This document shows positions 34,091 through 45,210 of a DNA stretch of 64,000 nt, piece after piece; within the stretch, counting starts at the first letter, position 1; each line of letters begins with the position of its first letter. Source of the stretch: Halomonas sp. CUBES01 (lineage in GTDB: Bacteria > Pseudomonadota > Gammaproteobacteria > Pseudomonadales > Halomonadaceae); NCBI RefSeq assembly GCF_020991005.1, contig NZ_JAJLLW010000007.1:175223-239222 (forward strand), in the 5' to 3' direction. The notes beneath the pieces were generated by a model, which was not told the origin of the DNA, made no database searches, and was given only the letters and a program-made list of their open reading frames with translations. Made by a program: the position numbers and the translations under genes.

Positions 34091-35023
34091 TTAACGCTCA
34101 TCCAGCAACGACTGGGCCCGTGCTTGCCAGCTGCCTTCAATGGCGGCGGCTTTGCTCAGCGCCTCGCGGGCTGCGGCGGTGTGTCCCTGCTGACGTTGTA
34201 TAAGCCCCAAGTTCATCCAGGCTGCTCCCATGTCCGGATCAATCCGGGTAGCCGCCTTGAAGGCATCCAGCGCCTTGTCGGGCTGACCGTCGGCGTAGTA
34301 GCCATTGCCCAGGGCAAAGCGGGCAAACGCATGCTCGGGGTAACGCGCGACCAACGCCTGCCAACTGCTCAGCGCCGCCTCGGGGCCGTGTGACTCTTCA
34401 TAAGCGCTGATGGCATTGACGGCGTGGCGTGCGGTAATGCCTTCTGGCAGGGTGCCCGGTTTGGCGACCACAACCCCCCACCGATCGGTTCGTGCCCAGG
34501 TCGCATCAAAGCGACTGAAGGACATGCTGTGCCGCTTGATTTCACCGCTGCGCAGGGTCAGGATGTCTTCGTCCAGGTCGTAGCCAATTGCCACCGCGTA
34601 ATGCCACATGGGAAACGCTGGAAGCGATAGGTTTTGCATAACGAGCACCGGGTCGCCTGCCGCCAGATGCTGGAGGAGCGCGTCGAAGGTGGCGCGAATG
34701 GGGAACGCCAGCCGTTCGTGGCGACGCACGGTTGCCAGCATTTCCGGCTGGACGCTGCCTTCGCGGTCGGGGATGAATACCTGGGGGATCAGCGTCTCGA
34801 CGTCGGTCTCCACGCCCTGGTGGGTGAGCACCATGGCAAGCGCCGCCGGGCCGCACTGATATTTGGTCTGGGCGTAGAAAGGCACCTCGCTGAGCTCGCT
34901 TTGGCGGGGGAGCCGTTGTTCGGTGCTATCGCGCAGTTGCGGCGCGCTGGCGCAGGCGGAAAGCAGACTGAGTAACAGTAAAACGCCCGCGAGGCGGGCG
35001 TTTTGAAGCCGATAACGTTTCAT
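34091..35023 (-). CDS. PA2778-like cysteine peptidase lipoprotein with TPR repeats
   Basis: This is a 310-residue predicted lipoprotein: signal peptide with lipobox LSAC at about residues 21-24. It then has a C39/papain-like peptidase domain with the catalytic cysteine in YQCGPAALAMVL (about 57) and the histidine in MWHYAVAIGY (about 142). TPR-like helices fill the C-terminal third (AFARFALGNGYYADGQPDKALDAF in pieces). It matches the family named after Pseudomonas PA2778, whose function is unknown. It is encoded three bases after its PA2779-like partner. Confidence 0.88.
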   Translation of the reverse strand: MKRYRLQNARLAGVLLLLSLLSACASAPQLRDSTEQRLPRQSELSEVPFYAQTKYQCGPAALAMVLTHQGVETDVETLIPQVFIPDREGSVQPEMLATVRRHERLAFPIRATFDALLQHLAAGDPVLVMQNLSLPAFPMWHYAVAIGYDLDEDILTLRSGEIKRHSMSFSRFDATWARTDRWGVVVAKPGTLPEGITARHAVNAISAYEESHGPEAALSSWQALVARYPEHAFARFALGNGYYADGQPDKALDAFKAATRIDPDMGAAWMNLGLIQRQQGHTAAAREALSKAAAIEGSWQARAQSLLDER

Positions 35024-35026
35024 GGC

Positions 35027-35425
35027 TTAGCGCGTGAACGGATAGACGTCGGTAAGGCCGAGGATGTCGGTGACCAGCAGAATCACGAACACCGCAAACA
35101 GGGCGCCAACAACGCCGGCACCGGCCGGCAGTTCTTCCAACTGGTTGGCCATCTGCTGCGCTTCGGCATCGCTCAGTGCGGCGACGCGTGCGTCTACATC
35201 GTCCAGGTCAACGCCCTGATCGACGAGGGCTTCCTGGATATCGGCGCGGTTGAGCAGCTGGTGGATGCGTTCGCGGTCGGCCTGGCCGCTATCGTTGGCC
35301 AACACGGATTGGGTGCTGACCAGGTCCGTCGAGGGTGAAGCCGCCGGTGCGGCCGCCACGGGAAGGCTGGTAATGACCAGGGCGGCAATCAGCAGCGTCG
35401 AGAGGTAGGCACGTATCGTTTTCAT
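35027..35425 (-). CDS. PA2779-like small membrane protein
   Basis: The 132-residue product has a cleavable signal peptide (ITSLPVAAAPAA), a helical polar middle (DRERIHQLLNRADIQEALVDQ, in pieces), and one C-terminal membrane helix (GVVGALFAVFVILLVTDILGL). It resembles the family named after Pseudomonas PA2779. It always appears next to a PA2778-like peptidase, so it may be its substrate, anchor or inhibitor; this is inference. A good sigma-70 promoter lies upstream. Confidence 0.85.
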   Translation of the reverse strand: MKTIRAYLSTLLIAALVITSLPVAAAPAASPSTDLVSTQSVLANDSGQADRERIHQLLNRADIQEALVDQGVDLDDVDARVAALSDAEAQQMANQLEELPAGAGVVGALFAVFVILLVTDILGLTDVYPFTR

Positions 35426-35451
35426 CGTCTTGATCCTTAGACTTTTATAGG

Positions 35452-35480
35452 GATATAGGCAAGCACTGTAGGCTTGTCAA
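35452..35480 (-). promoter_or_regulatory. Sigma-70 promoter of the PA2779/PA2778-like pair
   Basis: On the minus strand a perfect -35 box TTGACA (35480-35475) and a -10 box TATATC (35457-35452) are separated by 17 bases. They lie about 30 bases before the start codon of the PA2779-like gene. Confidence 0.75.
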
Positions 35481-35599
35481 AAGAGTATAGGAATAATTCA
35501 GTACTTTATTAAGCGAGGTGTACGCTTTGGCACTGATAATTCACGGTTCGTGCTTATTTCGAGTGAATGATGATGGCGTCCGGCGTCCGGCGTCAGGGC

Positions 35600-36663
35600 T
35601 TAGACGTTGGGGGCAACGCGATACGTCCAGGCGGATTCCGCGAGCAGGCCGCGTACGCCCGCCATGGTCATCGCCAGGTCGTGCAAACCAGGCCACAACG
35701 GCACCGGGGATGCACCTTTAACCGCGAGGTCGAGGCGCTGGGCCATCAATAACAGCTTATGCAAACGCTTCATGGGCAGTCGCTGCACGGCCTTCTGGTA
35801 GCCGGGGCGGCGCTTGTCGAAGATCATTGGCTTCTGCGCCTTGCAGGCATGCTCAAAGCTTTGCCCCTGATCCAGATGCTGGTGAAGCGACAGCAAGGTA
35901 CGCAACTCGCGGGTCAGGGCCCAAAGCACGATGGGCGCTTCCACGCCTTCACCGCGCAGCCCGGTGATTATCCGCGAGACACGGCTAGGCTCGCCTTTCA
36001 GGCAGGCATCGGCCAGGGTGAAGACATCAAAGCGCGTGCTGTCCTCCACGCCCTGGGCGATGCTATGCGCATCCAGCCGTGTGCCCTGGGGGTGAATCAG
36101 CGCCAGTTTCTGCATGGCTTGATCGGCGGCCAGCAGGTTGCCCTCGGTACGCTCACCGAGCAGGCGGGCGGCGTCCAGATCGATCTGCAGGCCATGGAGT
36201 GAAGCGCGATCGCGCAGCCAGTACCCCAGCCGCGATACATCTACCGGCCAAACCGGGACGAAAAGTCCATGCTTGTCCAGCGCCTTGAACCAAGCGCTTT
36301 TTTGCTGCTTCGCATCCAGTTTGCCCATGCTGATCAACAGCAGGTCATCGTTGTTGCCCAGGTGCTGGGCATATTCCGCAAGCGCTTTGCTGCCTTCCTG
36401 ACCAAGCTTGTGGTTGCCGAGGCGAAGTTCTAGCAGCTTATTGGTAGCAAATAGCGACAGGTTGCTGGCCACTTCCAGCAGCCGGCCCCAGGCAAAATTG
36501 GGCTCGACATCCAGCACTTCGCGCTCTTCGATACCGGCCTTGCGGGCGGCGGCTCTCACCGCGTCGCAGGCGTCGCGGTGCTGCAAGGGTTCGTCGCCGG
36601 CCACGATCACCACCTTGGGCAGTGATTTGGCAAGCGCGGCGGGTAATTGATCGGCGAAGACTT

Positions 36664-36667
<4 letters not shown>
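35600..36667 (-). CDS. holA: DNA polymerase III subunit delta
   Basis: HolA is the delta subunit of the clamp loader that opens the beta sliding clamp. The 355-residue protein has the AAA-like N-terminal domain without a functional P-loop (PKVVIVAGDEPLQHRDACDAVR in pieces) and the C-terminal collar domain (VLWALTRELRTLL). It begins inside the last four bases of lptE. leuS-lptE-holA is the standard gammaproteobacterial order. Confidence 0.95.
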
Positions 36668-39842
<3,175 letters not shown>

Positions 39843-39892
39843 CGGCTAGGCCATGATAGGTCACACCGCGCGTCGACAAAAGGAGAGGGACC

Positions 39893-40414
39893 ATGAGTGA
39901 ACAACACAACGACCATCGCCTACGCGAAGGCTACGAACGTTTGCTGGAGCGGATGCAGGACGGCGCTGACGAGCTGACCTGGGATAACTTGCAAAAGGAC
40001 CTGGACGACGCCGTTGAATTTGAAGCGGAGCTGGAAGAGTACACCAAGGATGAGCTGGCCCTGCTGCGTGCCTGGGTCGAGCGCGACCTGAAAGACATGC
40101 GCTATTACATGGCGGATACCGGCAAGCAGGTGGCCCACTGGCTGGGCATCGACATCGACGGTATTTCCCGTCGGGTAGCGGAATCGCTTTTATCGATTGC
40201 CGACCGCAGCGTGGTCGAGCGGGAACGCTTCGAGGAAGATCTGGAAGCTGCGCGCGCCGACTACTGCGAAGGCGAGATGGCCGCTCCCGGCCTGATGGCC
40301 TGCGTGCACTGCGATGCCCAGGTGATGCTGGAAAATGTAGCGCGTCTGGAACCCTGCCACCAGTGCGGCCATCGCTACTTCTACCGTTTCCCCGGCAAAA
40401 TCGTCGAAACCTGA
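39893..40414 (+). CDS. ybeL: Zinc-ribbon protein, YbeL/DUF1451 family
   Basis: A 173-residue cytoplasmic protein: a long helical N-terminal part rich in Glu and Lys (about 1-130) leads to a C-terminal zinc ribbon with CVHC (about 142) and CHQC (about 161). This architecture and its divergent position upstream of leuS are the same as for E. coli YbeL. Function is unknown. An AGGAGAG ribosome site precedes ATG at 39893. Confidence 0.88.
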   Translation: MSEQHNDHRLREGYERLLERMQDGADELTWDNLQKDLDDAVEFEAELEEYTKDELALLRAWVERDLKDMRYYMADTGKQVAHWLGIDIDGISRRVAESLLSIADRSVVERERFEEDLEAARADYCEGEMAAPGLMACVHCDAQVMLENVARLEPCHQCGHRYFYRFPGKIVET

Positions 40415-40421
40415 TATGCCG

Positions 40422-41735
40422 CTAGCCGACGACCCAACTGACGCCTGCGATCGCCCCCAGCGAGAGCAGGCTCAGGACAGCCGCGTACAGCAGGTTGTTG
40501 GTCATCATCCGGTAGCCGCTCACCCCGTAGCGGCCCTGAAGGGACAGATTGATGCCCGACAACGGCCCCACGCTGGTACCCACCGCCCACGAGCTCAACG
40601 CCACAAAGGCAAACAGCGTTTGCTCGCCGCCCTCCAGGTTGAGTATCGAGGCCAATACCGACACGCCGATAATCGGGTGCAACCCGGCCAGTGCGCTGAG
40701 CGAAATGGCGGCGAAGCTGATCATCGCCTGGGGTGTGCCAAAGTCGGTAAACAGAGTCCAGTCGCTACCCGCCGCGGCCGATACCAGGGTGGAAAGCCCC
40801 AGTGTCAATAACCCCGCCGCCAGGAACAGCGACACCTCGCCGCGCATGGCAGGCAAGCGGCTGAGGGTATGCTGGCGAACTCGCCGCAGGGTAAAACGCG
40901 GCCCATCGCGCAGGTTGCTCAGCACGGCAACGGATGGCAGCAGGAAGGTAATAATGCTGACAATGCTCAGCGACGGCGTCAGCCAGAAGTGAAACAGCAT
41001 CACCAGCGCCGCCATGCCCACGGGCATCAGCAGGCTGCGCGGTGCCAGCGAATAACCATCCACCTCGCGCAGGTCAAATCGCCGTCTAAGCTCCAGCGTC
41101 GTGAACAACCCCGCCATCATCGCCAGGGGAAAGCCCGCCAGGGCAATGTGCGCGTACTCGACGTCCGGCACCAGCGAGATCACCAGGCCCATCGAGGCGA
41201 AAAACGGCGACCACAGCGCGGCGCTGGAAAGCCCACGGTTAAGCGCCAACAACTGCGGCATCTTAAGCGGCCCGCGCCGCGCCAGCTTGTCGCCAACCAT
41301 CAAAACGGTGGAAAGGTTCAAGATCGTGCCCAGGAAATGCACGCCCAACCAGGTGCGCAGCACGCCACCCGCACCGGTCACCCGGCTGCCCGAAGCGCCT
41401 TTGCTGCCTTGTTTGCCAATCAGCGTGATAAAGCTGACGCCCACAAGCATCGCCACCACAAACACGTTGCCCTGCAACATGGCAGGCCAATCGACCTCAG
41501 CGCCGTAAACAAACCGTGCCACCAACAGCATGCCCGCGCCCAGGGCAATCAACACCCCCGCCTGGATGCGCGAACGCCTGGGAATATCCCGCCACAGCAA
41601 CAATACCGCCGCCCACAGCACATAACTCACCGCCTGCGTGGTCGCCACCCAGCCGCTAAACCCCACTATTTGCACTACCAAACCAAGCAAAATCAGCACG
41701 CCCGCCAAGCGCTGCCGAGAAGTCGTCTCTTGCAT
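40422..41735 (-). CDS. Polytopic membrane protein, possible transporter
   Basis: The 437-residue protein is made of about 12 hydrophobic helices with short polar loops. Features include paired internal segments with small-residue-rich turns (SGSRVTGAGGVLRTW, SSWAVGTSVGPLSGINLSL) like those in ion-transporter superfamily carriers. No family can be named with confidence. It converges on the YbeL-like gene (7-base gap) and has no operon partner on its own strand. Confidence 0.75.
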   Translation of the reverse strand: MQETTSRQRLAGVLILLGLVVQIVGFSGWVATTQAVSYVLWAAVLLLWRDIPRRSRIQAGVLIALGAGMLLVARFVYGAEVDWPAMLQGNVFVVAMLVGVSFITLIGKQGSKGASGSRVTGAGGVLRTWLGVHFLGTILNLSTVLMVGDKLARRGPLKMPQLLALNRGLSSAALWSPFFASMGLVISLVPDVEYAHIALAGFPLAMMAGLFTTLELRRRFDLREVDGYSLAPRSLLMPVGMAALVMLFHFWLTPSLSIVSIITFLLPSVAVLSNLRDGPRFTLRRVRQHTLSRLPAMRGEVSLFLAAGLLTLGLSTLVSAAAGSDWTLFTDFGTPQAMISFAAISLSALAGLHPIIGVSVLASILNLEGGEQTLFAFVALSSWAVGTSVGPLSGINLSLQGRYGVSGYRMMTNNLLYAAVLSLLSLGAIAGVSWVVG

Positions 41736-41906
41736 CTCAATCCCTTACTGGTTGAGTTAGCAGGCTAATCGGGTTTGCGAGAGAAGGCTAGTGCTGACCC
41801 GCCCTTCAAGGCCGGACGAGGGTGTTGGATATCCTCTATCGGCACCACACCAATGTAGAAGATCGACTTGTCGGGCGATGAACAGGCCACAGCCACCAGC
41901 CGTGTT

Positions 41907-41934
41907 CCTAGACGAGCAGAAGCCTCGTCCCTAC
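41907..41934 (-). repeat. REP-like palindrome with GTAG head
   Basis: On the minus strand the element reads GTAG, G, then GACGAG-GCTTCTG-CTCGTC. A GTAG tetranucleotide followed at once by a short stem-loop is the form of REP sequences mobilised by RAYT (TnpA-REP) transposases. No RAYT gene is in the window, and copy number in the genome cannot be judged from one window. Confidence 0.45.
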
Positions 41935-41965
41935 ATCCAAAAAAATGCACATTACCAAGCACCAT

Positions 41966-42151
41966 CTTCTATAGGTACGCCGTCGCATGTAGCGCCCAGT
42001 AAATTTTTACGCGCGGTACGTGACCTAAGCAAAATTTATGAATAGAGTATGATGAAACAGAGCAAAACGAGCGGGCACGCGAATTTTGGATATGCTGCCA
42101 CGCATTCTATAAATAAGATATAAAACAGTGGCTTATAAAAATTAGCTGGCT
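41966..42151. other. AT-rich gene-free stretch
   Basis: This stretch is clearly lower in GC than the surroundings (runs such as TTCTATAAATAAGATATAAAAC) and has no convincing reading frame on either strand. It marks the left edge of the accessory region. Confidence 0.5.
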
Positions 42152-42195
42152 ACATAACATCAATAACCGCGCAGGCTCGTTTATTGATGTTATGT
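42152..42195. repeat. Long 18-base inverted repeat
   Basis: ACATAACATCAATAACCG and CGTTTATTGATGTTATGT are complementary at 17 of 18 positions around an eight-base loop. The right arm ends in GTTATGT and the left arm starts with ACATAAC, which loosely resemble integron core sites, but the unpaired bases that mark a true attC are missing. Confidence 0.5.
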
Positions 42196-42484
42196 GGCGG
42201 GCTTTAGACAGGGGCTGTTAAAGGCCTGGCTGTCGTGTTCTTGGGTATGGTGTTTGGCTCCGGTTTCAATGGTTGCCCGCAGGCAGAAAACAGCCCTCAG
42301 TCGGACAACGGTTTTGGCCGGTAATCTGGTGTACAGGTCGCGGGGCAATCCGTCGAATCCGCCGGGCAAATTCGGTCATTCGGTGCTCTGGCTCCTAGCG
42401 CAATGGGTCAAGTTGGTACAAGGTATCGGGAGTAGGCATTCGGAATTGGGTGCCAAAACAAAACAACGGGTAAACGGCCCTTAA
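42194..42484 (+). CDS. Doubtful cassette-type reading frame ending in attC
   Basis: A 96-residue frame opens with GTG at 42194 and stops at TAA inside the left core site of the attC below, as integron cassette frames often do. The predicted sequence is basic, tryptophan-rich and unlike any family known to me, and there is no clear ribosome site. It may be a real cassette gene, a decayed one, or chance. Confidence 0.2.
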   Translation: MAGFRQGLLKAWLSCSWVWCLAPVSMVARRQKTALSRTTVLAGNLVYRSRGNPSNPPGKFGHSVLWLLAQWVKLVQGIGSRHSELGAKTKQRVNGP

Positions 42485-42569
42485 CCAGGCGGTCAACCGG
42501 ACACCATATCCCTTGCGGGCTATGGTTCCCTGCGCTTCGCTCCGGTGCCGGTTACCGCTAGCGTTAGCG
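42479..42569 (+). other. attC: Integron attC recombination site
   Basis: The left half CCTTAAC...GCGGTCAACCGGACACC and the right half GGTGCCGGTTACCGC...GTTAGCG are imperfectly complementary over the full length. GCGGT-C-AACCGG pairs with CCGGTTACCGC leaving one C unpaired, and CCGG-A-CACC pairs with GGTGCCGG leaving one A unpaired. Such extrahelical bases on one arm are the structural mark of attC hairpins. A central variable stem (CCATA with TATGG) caps it. The right core GTTAGCG departs from the usual GTTRRRY. No integrase gene is in the window. Confidence 0.8.
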
Positions 42570-42578
42570 CTGGAAAAT

Positions 42579-42717
42579 ATGATCCACGAACCGATTGCTC
42601 TCATCATCATCGACATGCAGCGCGGCATGAAAGCACCCGATACCGGGGAGAGATAATGCTGGTGCCGCGATTAATGAGATTCGCGAAGCCAGTGCGATCA
42701 CTCAGGGCAATGCATGA
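42579..42717 (+). pseudogene. Truncated isochorismatase-like hydrolase
   Basis: ATG at 42579, ten bases after the attC, begins a 25-residue frame containing IALIIIDMQRGM, the N-terminal strand of the isochorismatase/cysteine hydrolase family with its catalytic aspartate. The frame stops at 42656. A +1 frame continues as DNAGAAINEIREA to 42717, possibly the frameshifted next segment. The remaining two thirds of the fold, with the catalytic lysine and cysteine, are absent. This is a dead gene fragment. Confidence 0.6.
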
Positions 42718-42819
42718 ACCAAAGCGCTTTTTCAGTCTACACTTTCAGTATTTGCCGCAGTCACTAAGGCGCTGCATCAGTAGGGGCTTTGTGATACGTG
42801 GCAACAGACGGAGGAGCCT

Positions 42820-43362
42820 ATGAGCGACAATCGCATCAGCGTGCAGTGCGTGGTGGGCGATATTGCCCAACAGCCCGATGTCGATGCCGTGGTCAATGCG
42901 GCCAATGCGCAATTGAGAACCGGCGGTGGCGTCGCCGGGGCGCTTCATCGCGCTGCCGGGCCAGGCTTGGCGGAAGAAGGGCGGCCGATGGCGCCTATCG
43001 TACCTGGGCAAGCGGTACTCACTGGTGGCCATGACCTGCCTAACCGGTGGGTGATTCATTGTCTGGGCCCGGTGTATGGCGTGGACAAGCCCGAGGGTCA
43101 ACTGCTGGCAGACTGCTACCGTAATGCGCTGGAACTGGCCGAGGAGCACGGCATTGAGCGGCTGGCCTGTCCGGCGCTCTCCACTGGCGCCTTTGGCTAT
43201 CCGGCGGAGCAGGCCGCACAAGTGTGCGCGACGACCCTTGAAGCCGTACTGCCCACCTTGCACAAAGTGCGCCTGATCCGCTTTGTTTTATTCGATGAAG
43301 CGGCCCGGCAAACACTCCACGACGCATTGGCTCACCGCTTGACCATCGATCCGGCGGGCTAG
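42820..43362 (+). CDS. Macrodomain protein, O-acetyl-ADP-ribose deacetylase-like
   Basis: The 180-residue protein is a single macrodomain of the YmdB/MacroD type, which hydrolyses O-acetyl-ADP-ribose or removes ADP-ribose from proteins. The ligand-binding and catalytic segment VVNAANAQLRTGGGVAGALHRAAG (in pieces, residues about 24-47) and the second loop PALSTGAFGYP (about 125-135) are intact. A GGAGGAG ribosome site precedes ATG. It lies 100 bases after the isochorismatase fragment, in the accessory region. Confidence 0.92.
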   Translation: MSDNRISVQCVVGDIAQQPDVDAVVNAANAQLRTGGGVAGALHRAAGPGLAEEGRPMAPIVPGQAVLTGGHDLPNRWVIHCLGPVYGVDKPEGQLLADCYRNALELAEEHGIERLACPALSTGAFGYPAEQAAQVCATTLEAVLPTLHKVRLIRFVLFDEAARQTLHDALAHRLTIDPAG

Positions 43363-43438
43363 CAACTGCGTTTATTCCCTCATCGAGACAATAGTGGGGG
43401 AATCAGAGTTGATTGGAGCACAACTGAAGGAGACCAAG

Positions 43439-43858
43439 ATGGCATCTAACACACAGCTTCAGGGGGCCTGCCTGTGCGGTATGGTCAGCGTCACTGTTAC
43501 CACCAACAACAACCATGTCGGCGTTTGTCACTGCTCAATGTGTCGAAAGTGGGGTGGTGGCCCGATGTTTGCGGTTGAGTTTGCTGGTGATGTTGACTTC
43601 AAAGGTACTGAGCATATCGCCATCTTTAGTTCCTCAGAATGGGCCGTGCGTGGTTTCTGCCAGCAGTGTGGCACTCATCTCTTCTATCGCTTGAAGCAGG
43701 ATGGTCATTACGCGCTCCCCGTTGGTCTTCTTGATGACTCGGATGATTGGCAAATAACCGAGCAAATATTCATAGACCAAAAGCCGCGCTACTATTCACT
43801 AGCAGAAAAAACCAAGCAGCTGACCGGCGAAGAAGTGTTCGCCCAGTATGGTGGATAA
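43439..43858 (+). CDS. GFA family zinc protein
   Basis: This 139-residue protein belongs to the glutathione-dependent formaldehyde-activating (GFA/CENP-V) family. The zinc ligands are visible: C11 and C13 (GACLCG), C30, C32 and C35 (CHCSMC), C74 and C77 (CQQCG). Members are a sequence family rather than proven formaldehyde enzymes, so the substrate is open. The ATG at 43439 is chosen for its AAGGAGA ribosome site. Genes of this family are frequent integron cassette cargo. Confidence 0.9.
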   Translation: MASNTQLQGACLCGMVSVTVTTNNNHVGVCHCSMCRKWGGGPMFAVEFAGDVDFKGTEHIAIFSSSEWAVRGFCQQCGTHLFYRLKQDGHYALPVGLLDDSDDWQITEQIFIDQKPRYYSLAEKTKQLTGEEVFAQYGG

Positions 43859-43925
43859 AGGCCAATCGACGGTTGCGTCTCCGTTTAAGCGATGAGGCGG
43901 GTCATTTCTAAAGAGGGAAGCATCA

Positions 43926-44402
43926 ATGTCAGAAAAAGGTCGGCACGATTATGCCGCTACCGTTGTCTGGACAGGGAATTCAGGCGAGGGTACCAAACAT
44001 TACCGCGCCTTCTCGCGTGACCACGAGATAACGTGCGCCAGCAAACCGACAATCTTCGGATCGGCAGATCCCGCCTTCCTGGGCGACGCGTCCCGATATA
44101 ACCCCGAAGAGCTATTGCTAAGCTCGCTCTCGTCATGCCATATGCTTTGGTATCTGCATCTGTGCGCCAACGCTGGCATTACGGTAACGGAGTACATAGA
44201 CAACGCCACGGGTCGAATGATCGAGACGACCAATGGCAGTGGCTATTTCGAAAGCGTAACGCTGAAGCCACGCATCCGAATAGGGGCGGCTGACGACAGC
44301 GAGCTTGCGACATCCCTGCACGATAAAGCGCATTCGTTCTGCTTTATTGCCAATTCCGTCAATTTTGACGTCGGATGTGAGCCTGAGATTCTCACCGGGT
44401 AA
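43926..44402 (+). CDS. OsmC/Ohr family protein
   Basis: OsmC/Ohr proteins reduce organic hydroperoxides with a pair of cysteines. Both are present: C71 in LSSLSSCHMLWYLH and C139 in KAHSFCFIANSVNF. Length of 158 residues is typical for the short YhfA/OsmC-like members. A GAGGGAAG ribosome site precedes ATG. It follows the GFA gene by 67 bases on the same strand; no MarR-type regulator is adjacent. Confidence 0.9.
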   Translation: MSEKGRHDYAATVVWTGNSGEGTKHYRAFSRDHEITCASKPTIFGSADPAFLGDASRYNPEELLLSSLSSCHMLWYLHLCANAGITVTEYIDNATGRMIETTNGSGYFESVTLKPRIRIGAADDSELATSLHDKAHSFCFIANSVNFDVGCEPEILTG

Positions 44403-44457
44403 TAGACCTGCCTGATAAGTGCAGGCATTAGCGGTAAATGACGAATAAGGATGTAGC

Positions 44458-45084
44458 GTGCTAGAGCACTATGAACACCAGTTCATCAGCTTCATTAACG
44501 CTGAAATGGAGCAAGACCCGGCGCATGATTTGAATCATGTGTTTAGAGTCGTTAAAACCGCTAAATCGTTATGTGAAATGGAGGGGGCAAAACTTGAAGT
44601 GGTTTTGCCGGCCGCGTATTTACATGATTGCTTTTCATTCCCCAAGAATCACCCCGACAGGGCTCGGAGTTCTTTTGTCGCCTCCGAGAAGGCGCTGGAT
44701 TTCCTGGCGGCCATCGATTATCCATCTGAATATCACAGCGAGATAGGGCATGCGATCGTCGCGCATAGTTACAGCGCGAAGGTACACCCTCAAACGATAG
44801 AAGCACAGATTGTACAAGACGCCGATAGGCTGGATTCGCTTGGGGCTATCGGGATTGCAAGGTGCCTTCAGGTGAGCACAGGTTTAGGGGTGGGGCTGTA
44901 TGACCCAGAGGACCCGTTCTGCGATGTTCGTGCGCCAAATGACCGTGTTAATACGGTTGATCACTTCTATACCAAGCTACTTAACATTGCTGAAACCATG
45001 AACACGAAATCTGCCAAGGAAGAGGCGGACAAGAGAACCGCCTTTATGAAGCAGTTTTTGGCTCAGTTAGGCGCTGAAATATAA
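44458..45084 (+). CDS. HD-domain phosphohydrolase
   Basis: The 208-residue protein has the full HD metal-site set: H27 in DLNHVFRV, H56-D57 in AAYLHDCF, and a downstream aspartate in VQDADRLDSLG (about 121-123). This is the YedJ/YpgQ-like branch of small HD phosphohydrolases acting on nucleotides. GTG at 44458 is the start, with AAGGATG upstream. Base composition is lower in GC than the core genes around it, which suggests transfer. Confidence 0.88.
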   Translation: MLEHYEHQFISFINAEMEQDPAHDLNHVFRVVKTAKSLCEMEGAKLEVVLPAAYLHDCFSFPKNHPDRARSSFVASEKALDFLAAIDYPSEYHSEIGHAIVAHSYSAKVHPQTIEAQIVQDADRLDSLGAIGIARCLQVSTGLGVGLYDPEDPFCDVRAPNDRVNTVDHFYTKLLNIAETMNTKSAKEEADKRTAFMKQFLAQLGAEI

Positions 45085-45210
45085 AGGGAAGCACGTATTC
45101 GAAAACCGCGATAAATGGGAATGGCTTGAAGGCAGGTCGGCTCTACTGCCATTGCCAAGCCATCGAGGATCCGGAATACGTCAGTTTTAGACATCAGGAG
45201 GTTAAATCAC

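Noticed and set aside
41765..41965. Possible 66-residue gene on the minus strand
   Set aside because: The frame includes the REP-like palindrome and lacks a ribosome site. It is better explained as repeat sequence that happens to be open.
42152..42195. Palindrome as a second attC
   Set aside because: The arms pair almost perfectly with no extrahelical bases and the element is only 44 bases, shorter than known attC sites; kept only as an unexplained palindrome.
42545..42823. Possible 92-residue basic protein on the plus strand
   Set aside because: It overlaps the attC right half and the isochorismatase fragment in another frame; its Arg/His-rich composition is typical of a chance frame.
45085..45210. 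Short open stretch between the HD gene and cysE as a possible gene remnant
   Set aside because: It can be read through in one frame into cysE in the wrong phase, but no family similarity is recognisable and it has no start. Left as intergenic.
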